Source: Annulohypoxylon bovei var. microspora
Lineage: Eukaryota; Ascomycota; Sordariomycetes; Xylariales; Hypoxylaceae
Length of the DNA stretch: 64,000 nt
Assembly (NCBI GenBank): GCA_022836615.1
Contig: MU405232.1
Span: forward strand, 124,001-188,000
Direction: 5' to 3'
Below the pieces are notes generated by a model. The model was given only the letters and a program-made list of their open reading frames with translations. It made no database searches and was not told the DNA's origin. Both the position numbers and the translations under genes were made by a program. Below are positions 22,189 through 33,100 of the stretch, piece after piece; position 1 is the first letter of the stretch, and every line of letters begins with the position of its first letter.

Positions 22189-23987
22189 ATGTATAAACCA
22201 GCGCCACCACGTCCGAAGCAAACTTCTATTGTCCGTGCCCGGACCGGGTGCCGAAATTGCCGAGCACGGCGTAAAAAGGTGAATCTACCGCTAGGTATCA
22301 TGTAGCCGAATCTAGCTGACACTTTCCTTGATAGTGTGACGAGAAGAGACCTGCTTGCACTGCTTGCACTCGACTCGGAAGACGCTGCGATGGCTATACC
22401 ACCAAATTGGAATTCCGCAATGTGTCTTTCCGTCCGACCAAGTCTCAAGATCATCAGACACAAATGGACAAGAGCCAAATCTCGCCTGGTAACTCCCCGA
22501 GAATAGATATGATGATTAAACCTAGTAAACAGCTTTTCTATATGACCGTCTGGGAAAATCAGTGTACTCCCGCACTTCATCCCGTCTTCCACAAACTCAC
22601 ACGCTTTCAAAACCTTTCGCCGGTGATCATAGATACGATGATAGCCCTCGCAGCTCGTCAACTAAGTCGCTTGCTTCCCCAGGAAAGGGAATTCAACCCG
22701 CTTGACAATCTCGGATCGTCTTTCAGACCAGACTTAGCCCAACAGGGAATTAGCGGGGAGTTCTCTAGCTCTGCTATGCGGAACGTAGCACAATGGACTT
22801 CGGCCGATTTATACCACGATTCAACAACCGCATTGGCCGTTTTGACCTTGTTCTGCTACCTTGAATCGTTGATGAGTAACTTTCAGGGGTTCTACTTGCA
22901 CTCAGCCGCTGTGGGGACGCTCCTGGATATGCAACAGGGTCTTATATCCAAGCCGAGCAGTTATAGACCCAACCTTGTCGCGGCCTGGGTCCAATCCAAA
23001 ATGCACAACTGGTGGCGGAGGTTCCATTTTGCAACGCCTACTTTCCAACGGGATCACCCTCCTCTAACTATCAAACCAACGTCATTACACCTCTCAGCCG
23101 TAGCTGACACCCGGGTATCAGTTCTTATGATATTATGCGAATCCTATCGGCTAAGCGCGGCAAATTTCATGTCTCATTGCGAGGATGCTGTGGACATCGA
23201 AGCCACCGCCTTACATGTTGATACAGTTCCATCCCAAACACGACAGAGCCCTTCGCTTCATCAGTGTAGGGCTTTCAATATACTGGAAGAGCAGTTAAAT
23301 TGCCAACGAGACGCTTTAAACGATTGGTATAATCAGCTATCGTCCTTAGAATTACCCACGGATTTATACACTGTGGCTCACAGCGGTGTCAACTACAAGT
23401 CTACCCCTTTGCAAATCCAGCCGCTACAATTTGAATCTCATGACGCCGCGATGAACTTCGCTTATTACGTCACCGCCCGAGTGGTGCAATACACTGAGTT
23501 TCTTAATAATCTTGAACCGAGTAACAGAGAGATGGAGAGAAGCGATACGTACAATGCGGCAGAGCCATGGATTATAATTCTTCTACGGATTGTAGCCGGA
23601 ATTGACTGGGACACTTGTATAAGACTCAATACCTATACAATAGGCCTCTCTGGATTGCTCTTGGCTTGTGTTCTACGCTCAAACAATTCAGCTTTGGGAT
23701 CTTGGGTACAAGACTGGTTGAGCCAACGATACCGGGAAGGTTGCCTCGAAGAAGGGAGCTTTCCTATCTTCCAAATTCTCCAGGTTCTGCGTATCATTAA
23801 CCAAGAGAGAACTTCGGGTCGACACGTCTATGCAGTCTGCCAGTCCATTGATGACGGCGGTGGTATAGGCAAGTTTGACTCGTATAATAGTCAAAGGCTA
23901 GGATCTGTCCTCGTTTACGGATGGTGCATGAACTCAAGTCGCTTTTATTCAAGTCATATTGGTCTAGGATATATGCCCTCGCGATAA
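22189..23987 (+). CDS. Zn2Cys6 fungal transcription factor
   Basis: Two exons, 22189-22278 and 22335-23987, with a 56-bp intron, joining to 580 residues. The intron interrupts the zinc cluster itself. Exon 1 ends in TGCRNCRARRKK and exon 2 begins CDEKRPACTACTRLGRRC, giving the six cysteines of a Zn(II)2Cys6 DNA-binding domain at about residues 21-48. A fungal-specific regulatory domain follows from about 90 (HPVFHKLTRFQNLSPVIIDT, then MIALAARQLS). The C-terminus ends with a VYAVCQSIDDGGGIGKF-type block seen in this class. It should act in the nucleus as a pathway regulator. Its divergent neighbour, D-serine dehydratase, and the convergent HAD gene are candidate local targets. Confidence 0.9.
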
Positions 23988-24441
23988 TAATAGTAGGTAG
24001 GTACCTAGTTACCTACTCATCATAACCACCTCTCTCAGATATAGATCCATTCTAGTCTAGGCCTAATCTAGTGCACGGGAGCGCCTTGCATGTTCATGGA
24101 AGCTCCAATATTTGATCTACCCGAAGCCCACTTGAACCCCTGAGAGCTATACCTAATGCGGTGTGCGAGAGCGCGCAGCCGATAATAACCTCTTAACTTG
24201 CACCACGGAACCTTGACGAGGTAGGTTTTCTTCACTAGACTCAACGCATGTTCAGAAAAATGAATTCATCCTTGACAAATCACATCTTGGACATCCGTCC
24301 ATGTAGCCTCCCACTTATGAATTATGGTTCGTAAAAAACTTCAACATACTAATCAGTCTAAGTGCTTTATAAGCGAGTAAGCCAGGAGCCAAGCTGGCGT
24401 ATGCCTCCGATAAACAATAGACTAATAACTGACATACCCTT
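23988..24441. other. Convergent intergenic spacer
   Basis: 454 bp between the 3' ends of the regulator and the HAD gene. It contains TAGGTAGGTACCTAG-like motif copies at 23994-24017. No gene seen. Confidence 0.5.
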
Positions 24442-25128
24442 TTAGAAGAAATCCTTTAGAGTGTCATTCAACATCTTGCCTTCCCTGAGTGGGTCTGCCT
24501 CTCCAACTTTGGTCAACCCAATTCTGTTATGCCATACAACTTTCATGCCGGCATCGGTCGCTCCCTGGACGTCTCCCGCACTGCCAGCAACGAATAGCGC
24601 ATCACTCGGGTCAACGCCCAGTAGGTTCAAGATAGCCTCATACGCTGGCTTAGCAGGCTTGTAGAACCTGCTCTCCTCAGCCGTAACGACAGCGTCGAAG
24701 ATGAAGTCCTTTGCACTTCCTTCGGTTGTGGACCTCTCGACTCCACGGGCAGCAGAGTGTCCTAGATCTTTCGAGCAATTCGTTACTACACCAAGCTTAT
24801 ACCCCCGCTCCCTCAGCGCTCGTAACACCCGCCCGGTCTCGGGCCACGCCTGCAGACCTTCCCAGTCACGTAGCAGAGCTTCTGGCGCCGATGGGGGCAA
24901 ACCGGCCTCATGCGCAGATTCCCTGACTAGATTCTCGTAAGGGACATACGAACCCGTGCCGAACGTGATTTTGAGATAGCATTCACGCCAACGCCTGCCT
25001 TCAGTTGACATAGCCGGTGGCAGGGATGAGTCCCAGAGATTCCAAGAGTCCATGAGGGCAGTGAGAAGATCGAAGATGATAGCTTTAGGTTGCCAACCTA
25101 CTTCGACGGCACCCGGGGCGATAGACAT
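24442..25128 (-). CDS. HAD-superfamily hydrolase, haloacid dehalogenase-like
   Basis: Single exon, 228 residues, ATG at 25128. Motif I is AIIFDLLTALMDS (nucleophile Asp20), motif II VVTNCSKDLG, motif III the Lys in ESRFYKPAKPAYE, and motif IV FVAGSAGDVQGA with the metal-binding Asp. Length, cap position and the FDLLT-DS spelling match the type-II haloacid dehalogenase-like group of fungal HADs. Whether it dehalogenates or dephosphorylates cannot be told; many fungal members have no known substrate. It has no targeting signal. It converges on the Zn2Cys6 gene, so co-regulation is possible but unproven. Confidence 0.88.
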   Translation of the reverse strand: MSIAPGAVEVGWQPKAIIFDLLTALMDSWNLWDSSLPPAMSTEGRRWRECYLKITFGTGSYVPYENLVRESAHEAGLPPSAPEALLRDWEGLQAWPETGRVLRALRERGYKLGVVTNCSKDLGHSAARGVERSTTEGSAKDFIFDAVVTAEESRFYKPAKPAYEAILNLLGVDPSDALFVAGSAGDVQGATDAGMKVVWHNRIGLTKVGEADPLREGKMLNDTLKDFF

Positions 25129-25801
25129 GATTAAAGCGATTAGGTTAAGGTATGTCTGCAGTTGGTAAAGTTAAGATAGGATCAGTGTGAAATGCATATA
25201 ACTATAAGGCATGCAAAGGCGCAGTTTGACCCGGAAGTTCTACCCACCTCTATCTTAGGGCAACCCTAGTTTTATAGTCACCGGTTACTTCACATAAGCA
25301 GATCCATTCTCCGCAATCGTCTAAATTAAGGCTAGAACTGGGGTGTGAAGGATCCCTATGCTTTGTCATAATAATTCATATTCCGATAAATTCTCGTACT
25401 AAAATAAATACCTAGTAGACTTAACCTATTTGAGTATATCATTCATAACACTCTCAGCAACTATACGTGATATGCACATTAATACGTATATAAAATATCC
25501 CTATCACAAATCCTGACAAATACACCAATATTCAATTAGCTACTGTTTTTAAACAGCTATGTATCTATGAATTTACGCCTGAGGTGGTTATTTTGAGAAG
25601 CTCTAGAGTAGCAAGTTTAATATTGGAGTTCTTCTAAGAGGTTATCGAAATGGTTATCACGTGAGCATAGAACCCCTATTCATCCACTAATCAGGAAAAC
25701 TAAAAAGGGGGTGCGGCGTCATCGCCTTCGTTAATACCAATATCTAACAGCCGATCGACGTGGGGTTCATTCATCTCTTCCTCCATCTACCATCCTCCTA
25801 C
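25129..25801. other. Intergenic region upstream of the HAD gene
   Basis: 673 bp, strongly AT-rich, between the HAD start and the stop of the AAA+ gene (both minus). No coding potential seen. Confidence 0.5.
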
Positions 25802-27634
25802 TCAAACCTCCTCATCATTAGGTAGCACAAGTCTAACCTCAACTTCATCGTCCATGTTAACATCAATGTCGAAAAAGGTAGTGGGCTGGTCCGCATCGAA
25901 TTTATCACCATCTTTTAGGTACTGGCTAATGAGCGGATCCTGGACCATCCTCTCCACGGCCTGGAAAATGCTGCGTGCGCCGGTCTTTTTGTCATACCCA
26001 TCCTCCGCGATCGTAGAACATACCGACGCATCTTTCTTGATTCGGATGCTAATATTTCCCACATATATGTCGCCTTCTTTGCTCAAGGATAGACGCACAC
26101 GTCGGGTAACTTCCGTCTCCAAATCCATCAATGCCTTATGAACGATGACGCTTGCCTCCTGCGGCGACGAAAAGATGAGAAATGGGAGGATTTCGGTGAT
26201 CCTACGAGCTAGAGGTGCATCGAAGTGTCCAATAAATTCCTTACGCAGCTCGCGGCAGAGCTTCCCCACAAGCCTATCCTGAACCTGCTCATCTTCCGAC
26301 CGGAAGAGGATCTCTTCATTCTCACTGCAGAAGGAATGAATGCTGTCGTCGAGTTTGTTGGTGGCAAGAATCCAAATGGTCTTGGAGCAGTCAATGATTT
26401 TGCCATTACGACGATCCTCGTAGCGCCCTGTTTTATCTCGTTAGCATGCGAAATACTGACGACTGTGCAGGCTCTTAGGTAGACCAACCGTCTTGGAATG
26501 GTAGCAATAAGGTATTATGTATATCCTTACTCGTCTTTTCGAACTCGTCCATAAATACAATAGATCGTTTCCCGTTCTGGCCAACTAAAAAGTTGTTTAA
26601 CGGCGAGCCATCCTTGTGCCCTTCGTAGGGAGGACGCGGTCCAAATAGCTCGTTGTCATGTTTGAAGATCGTGCAGTCTACTACCTGTAAGTCCAACGAC
26701 ACGAGTTCTCCGAATTTTCGGGCGAGTTCCGTCTTCCCATGACCGCTGGGTCCGGCAAAAACTAATACAAGTGGCTTTCTCTTCTGCATAGCGAGGTAGC
26801 TTTGCGTGTCAGCGGTAGAAAGTATATATTAAGGGCATCTCGAACGTACACAAGTAATTTTCTTTGGAGCCAACGAGTCGCAATCGACTGGGCCACTATC
26901 ATCTGGTGGAGGCCGAAAACTTCTTCAGCATCCTGCCGAACCAGCAGCTCCCTTTCACGTCCCGAGTGTGGTTTGACTTTGCTAGATCTATAGAGGTCAT
27001 ATCTCTGGGATAGGTTCAGGACCTTAGTAAGATATTCGCGGACTTCTGCTGTGCACCATCGTTTGTTATCGTCGCCGAAATCGTCAAGTTCCACTTGAGT
27101 TGGTCCGTCTTCGGGTAGATCTCGACAATAGGGGTCATAGAAGGCTTTAGGGATGACCTGGAAATCTGCGTCGAATCTCAGGAGAGTTGCAAGGGTTCTT
27201 GAGGCCTGATACATGGTTTGGGCTCCATTAACAATGGAAAAGGCGATTAAGGGGAAATCACTGGGTCCCCATGTCACATTAGGGTCGCCTCCATGCTTGA
27301 TCCATTGGCGAATGATGCCAATATCGTTGGTCGAGACGACGTAAAACATCGCCGGATACCCATCAATCTTAGCATTCAAGTTCGTGATCAAACTTTCCTT
27401 GTCATAGTAGCCCAAATAATTCCGGACGCTGTCAGCATCAAATTGGCCTGCCTGAATTGCTCCAAGAAACTCTCGGAGCTCAAAGACAGCGGGATCGCGA
27501 GGAAACTGGTTGGTAAACCCATTAGCAACCGGGAGGATTGGCAGTTTGGGCATCCACGCAGGGCCTATGTCCGTTGTATCGGATTGATATTCCAGGTCCA
27601 ATTTGGTCGACATGTCAGTTCCGGCCTGGCTCAT
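25802..27634 (-). CDS. AAA+ ATPase with ClpB/Hsp104 D2-like domain and ankyrin-like N-terminal region
   Basis: Three exons, 27634-26850, 26799-26489 and 26427-25802, with introns of 50 and 61 bp, joining to 573 residues. The N-terminal half holds an ankyrin-like segment (YPAMFYVVSTNDIGIIRQWI, then HGGDPNV). After the first splice, LLVYLAMQKRKPLVLVFAG leads to Walker A GPSGHGKT (278-285) and Walker B SIVFMDEFEK (DE at 346-347). TIWILATNKLDD is sensor 1. A ClpB D2-small-like C-terminal domain follows (EDGYDKKTGARSIFQAVERM). Only one AAA module is present, whereas Hsp104 has two, so this is not a canonical disaggregase. Such ankyrin plus AAA_2 proteins occur in filamentous fungi without a defined role. 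It is divergent from a coiled-coil/VWA gene. Confidence 0.88.
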
Positions 27635-28584
27635 GCAGTCATTGCTTGGTTGGCTTCGAGTGTCGTCGTTATCGGATGGAGGATCCAGGGGAAGGTATCC
27701 CTAGGTACTAATCAGTGAATGCAATGAATGCAAAAGGGGTAAATCCGAACCTCAATTTTCTGGTACATTTTGACTGCCTCCTCGATATCATTCGCACACA
27801 GCTACATGTGATCAGCACTCTTCACTCGTGTAAGATGGTTAAGATGAGCAGACCTCTAAGCAACTTGATGCAGTATCTCGGTCTATATCTTTATTGGATG
27901 GAAAAGACATGATGCTTAGACTACGTATCCAGATAGTGTAGATCGTTGTGGAGATAGAAACATATCAGGTAGCAAATTCCTGGGTTAATGAACTATCTTA
28001 AAGCAGTGTAGAGCTACCGTTTGTTGTTTCAAAGTGCTTTAGTCTTTTGCCACTCAGACGGCTCATTGCAGATATCGATACATTTGCGAGCCTTCTTCTC
28101 CTTTTCTAGAAAAGTGGTATAAATGTACCAGGGTTTTATTTGTAGCCCAAGACATTCAGGTATTACTCAACATACATTGAAACAATAGAATTATTCTTCA
28201 TCATTACCTAGGTAGATAGGTACCTACCTAGGCAATCATTCTACCATGTTCGCGTTCGCCATAAGATCTTTGATTTAAGATACCAACTACCTAACATGGG
28301 TAGGTAGCTTCTAAGGTTCTATTGTGCTTGTTTCCATCCGATGCGAAGTTCTTCTACTAATACGGATAATGGCAGTAGCATTTGTTTTAAAAAGGTAGGG
28401 GCGGCATATTTAGATTTCTCCCCCCACTCGTTCGTAATCTCATATTTCGTTTGCAGAACCACCGTCCCATACTTTTCTAAGATGTTGAACTAAAGCCTTT
28501 CCTCCGTTTCAGTCTTTATACTGTGATCAACACATACCTACCTACCTACACAATACCCTTTCAACTAGCTAAATTTGAGAAGTC
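27635..28584. promoter_or_regulatory. Divergent promoter region, AAA+ / VWA pair
   Basis: 950 bp between two outward-facing start codons. It is AT-rich and dense in TACCTA/TAGGTA motifs (28206-28233, 28288-28311, 28535-28549), more so than most spacers here. No open frame with recognisable content. Confidence 0.45.
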
Positions 28585-30162
28585 ATGGCTCGCAGGTATG
28601 CAACCTTGAGGGTTCCCCTTAACGTAGATATTACTGACTCTTATTATTGAAGTGATACACCTGTAATGCCGCCGGCAGCATCCAGTAACATGGCGATGAG
28701 CATGTCGTCTATGTCAGCGTCAACAGAGAAGCCTAAGAACAAAGCAACAAACTCAATATCAAAGCAAGACGCGGAGTCTCGTCCAACTCAAAATAGACCT
28801 TCCCAACCTGCAGCAACCGCTTTACTTACTCAATTTTCATCAAGTGACCCGCTTATGGAGGACGTCCAACGCGATAGAACCCGCACCAGAGAGAAACTCT
28901 TGAATCTACAGCGTATTAAGCTGGCAGAGCAACTCAGCAACCAGCACAAACTATCTATAGATTTGGAGGCTCGCATTGTTAGTTTGCAGGACGAGTTGGC
29001 TAGGCTTACGTCCAGTAATGAAGCTTGCGAAGCTGAATGTGCAAAACTTCAGCGAGATTCTGATGAGGTAGTCCTACAGCTCGCGGTTCAAACCGCCGAA
29101 GCGAGCCAACGAGACGAGACAATTTTAAATAGACTTCGTGGTTTGGAGTCTGAGCTTGACGAAGCAACCAAGAACCTTGAGCAGCCTATGCCTAGTCGTG
29201 ACAGTCTCCAGAGCAGTTACGATGAGGCGATTGAAACATGCGAACAACAGGAAGACAAAATCAAGCAGTTAGACCACGAACTAGGGAAAGGCCAGGCCAA
29301 AATCCACGATCTCACTGCCAAACTCGATGGATTACAGGAACTATATGACAATGATGTCAACTTCAAGATCAAAAACTTAGAGAAGTCTCACGAATTACGC
29401 GAGCGTGACCTCCGGCAACATTTTGATCTCAAAGACACCGAGGCCAAGGGACTCAAAAAAGAACTGGACAACCTCCGGGCGGTATATGCCGGGCCGACTT
29501 TCCAAAGGAAGCAGAAGTTGATAGAGGAACGTAATCAATCTCGGGAAGAATGCTCAAAGCTACAACAGAGTCTCGACGAGCTACAAAAATCAACCAAGCC
29601 ATTTGATCAAATGGTAGTAATTTGCGTTGATATCAGCGGCAGCCTCACTCGTGTCATCCATGAGATCAAACAGGCCTATAGAGATGTCTTACATATGATC
29701 AAGTCCGTCAACAGCGATGCTGGAGTTGCAGTTGTAGTTCACGGGAGTTTCATTCGGCACGAACCGTCGCCTATCCAAGCAATTTCCCATGAAACATTTC
29801 AATTCGTGGACTCGGCCGAGAACAGCGGAGGCACTGAGGACTATACATACTGCCTTAAGCAGGCATATAATCTATTGACAATGGATGTCGGTAGCAAAAA
29901 GCTACTGATACTCATTGGAGATGGAAACGCCAATTGCTCGAACGCTGTTGACCTATCCAACACTTGCAAAAAGCTAGCGTCCGCAAAGATCTTAGCACAT
30001 TTAATCATTCTTCATAACGGTTCTCATTTATCCAGCAGTACTATGCATGGTATTACAGACGCCATTGGGGGTCATGTTACGTATAAGGACACGTACTTGT
30101 TGGTTGTGGATGGGCTTCTTCGTGATGAACGTGAGAAATATTTCGAGGCCTTGCAATTGTAA
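28585..30162 (+). CDS. Coiled-coil protein with C-terminal von Willebrand factor A domain
   Basis: Two exons, 28585-28595 (only 11 nt) and 28653-30162, with a 57-bp intron, joining to 506 residues starting MARSDTPVMPPAAS. The longer internal start (28666) is in the same frame, so the short exon adds eight residues; it has good GT..AG ends and a TTACTGAC branch site. Residues 1-65 are Ser/Gln-rich and disordered. A long heptad-rich coiled coil spans about 70-310. The VWA domain then begins at MVVICVDISGSLTRV, whose DISGS (330-334) is the MIDAS metal site, and continues through LLILIGDGNANCS near 425. VWA domains bind partner proteins through a metal ion. There is no signal peptide, so this is an intracellular VWA protein. 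Its divergent AAA+ neighbour is a candidate partner. Confidence 0.85.
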
Positions 30163-33100
30163 TTACCTGGACAGTTATTGGCGGTTACCGGGCTGAGAAT
30201 AGAAAATTAACATCCTCCTAGTAAACAAATTTGGTACGGATTGACTTGAGATGAAGCTTCTTACATGGACTTTACCTTCGCGTCGCCCATACTTAAGTAT
30301 CGCGATTTGTCACTAGGTAATATAAGAACATATCGCCGCCGCCACCTTCACGGCCTGCTGCTTGTTATGAGTAAGTGGACAATCAGCGCAGGCGCCACAC
30401 CCAACAATTAAGCTATGACTCGAGCGCAATCCTGCGCCAACCATCCTGAGGGGTTACTTTGCTGACCATGGACTGAAAGCTGGATGCATCGATGCGTCCT
30501 TTCCTAAGGAATATCCTGTGCAATTCGCATCTTCATATGACCATCTGTTGCGAAGTTATTGGAAAAGGGGTATTTTTCCAAATTGTAGAAAGGTTTGGTG
30601 GTTTCAACGATGATCACCATAACGCTCCTACTATTATTGCCCCGCACCAGCGAGATACCTACCTCTTAAGTAGAACAACATTTATTAATTAAACCATCTA
30701 CATGGTTCTGCCGTTACGCAAATGAAGGCATTCCAAGAATTCACTTATCTGGGGTTCTTCAGGTTTCTGAGAGATAGTTACGCACATAGGGTAGCATCTT
30801 TGGCAGGCATAGTGATCCTCGCAACGGTGTTTCATGGTAATTACGATGTTTATAGTAGATTGATGAAACCTTGTATCTAACCTAGTAACTTAAGAATCGT
30901 TGATTCCACACCATTAATACAAACTGTTTAACTTCGAATAATAACTTATGATTAAAACTTGAGTGCATAGGTAACTTTTTATCATACCAAGATGAGCAAA
31001 ATTATTCTGGAATATCATGGGCAAAGCCTTTGATTAATACCTAGGTAGGTAAAAGAAATCAACATTTGCTTGTCATTATCTTTCATGTCACTGTCATTAA
31101 TGGGAGAAATAATATGGTTAAGCTACTCCTAGGTAGGTACTTACCTTGCTATAAAATAAAAGCGAAGGTGTTGTCTTTATGCCACGATGGGTGAGTTTTT
31201 TCTTTTTTCAAATAATATTCAATTACTTCTCGTATCCTACAATAAGATATACTTAGGTTAAGCCCCGAGAATAGAAAAATCCAAGTAAATAAATCTCATA
31301 TGTCTTATGCTGAGTTCTCATCTTTTAGGTAAGCGATAAAAAATTGAAATATTGGAACTAAGGATCAGTTCAGCGTCTTTAAGTTAATTATTGAGTGTAT
31401 TGGCACTGTATTATATTTGGAGGAGATTGTTTTGTGTAATTCCTTTTTATATTTACCTACCTCAGATGACTTAGGTGCGACTATCACGATGATAACGTAA
31501 AGCCCGAAAGTGAGCTGACAATTATTTAACCTCAGCTAAGCCACCAACGATAATTACATCATATATCCTCTCCTTAAAGTCGGCTGGATTAAATAGTATG
31601 TTCTTGTAATAAATCAAGAAAATAATCGCGCAGGATTGGGGTCATATGACAACCTAATCGCTCCAATATCATGCGAATGTTCATGCCGCCGCGAAGTCAG
31701 ATGACCGTCTTTCGCGTTCATATTGAGGCGCAAAGGGACCGATTAAGAGGCCTATCATGGGGAAGAGACCCGAAAGCCAACCTACCACGTCGGTGAGGGA
31801 ATGGAGAAAGGAATAAATATCTGTTAGCTCCGGATGTAGTGTGAAGTTACGGCCAGGCCTACCACGATACCGCGTATCAAGAGAAGGGCCATTGAACAGA
31901 TCTTGGTCTGGTCGGGGCTAAGTAACCCAATGATAGAGGAATTCAATGTTGGGGGCGGCTATTTGTCAGATCGTTAATCCACTTGGAAGCTCGAAGCTGG
32001 TCTCTCCATAATAAGTAGGTAGTCATTCATTCGACGGGTTGATGGGTCTGCTGTTGGTCAAGCCAAACTGGCCAAAAGGAGTAATCCGCGCTAACGGAAG
32101 CGCTTGCTGGCGCAGCTCGCGCCTATTGGGAGAACTGGAAAATTACTACTTCTGTCTGTTGGTAGAGCAGAGATACGGATTGTCTAGGACGGATATATGT
32201 GTACCTGGAGGCTCCGACTGATGAGGCGTCGAACTTTCGCCCGTAGCTGATCAGCCGAGGGACAGCCCGACGATGCTTAAGCTGATCCTAGATGTCTAAG
32301 ACATACATGCTTACCCGCATGCTCTAGCCGGGTGCTTAGCTTTCGACAAATCGAAGATCGTACGCTATAGAATTCTGCAGCAGTGGAAAGAAGTCCGCTT
32401 TTGTGGAGATTTTCTAATCTACACATTCCGTAGACATCACGATGTTGGTTGGAGAAAAGGCTCGTTGACGCCAACAGTATGGCCTAGGCAGATAGAAGCG
32501 CGCTAATTCCGCATTTGTCACACGCTGACGAAGCCGCCTATCCACGGGGTGACTAGAGTACGCGGAAAAGAGACGCGAGCCGGGCGACGTAAATAACTAA
32601 CCTAATCGCCCAACTTCAAAGTGTAACTGGTGGCGAGTACCTCGATATCGGTTGAATGTCGTTGGAAGAGATTTGAAGCCGCGGTATCGATTCGACCGAG
32701 AAGAGATCCCTTCACACCATCTTCTCGTCACGTTATTTGAACGATACCAAAAGCTAAAGTCTTGGTGCTGTTTGTCTCAGTCGGAAGATCCAATCATCCT
32801 GCAGAAGATCCCTGTTCACCTGAACAGGACCCTGCTTGCCGCGAGACAAGCGCCCATGATTGGGTTTATAACCCTGCTCGCTAACTGCCAAGGAGGATCA
32901 TTCCGTAGCGTTCGAAGATCCTGTCCCTCTCATGTACGTATTTCGATGTCGCGGCTCACTTCGCTATCATAGAGTGAATCGCAAAGTTTGTCCTCGGCTT
33001 CTCCTTGATTCTCTGTCGACGATCTTAGGAAGTTTCATTTTGATATTGGAGAATGAGAGGGCCACGTCAACACAATATGCTAACTAGGTATGTACATAGC

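Noticed and set aside
32652..32972. 106-codon frame in the gene-poor block
   Set aside because: No recognisable domain, no flanking exons that extend it.
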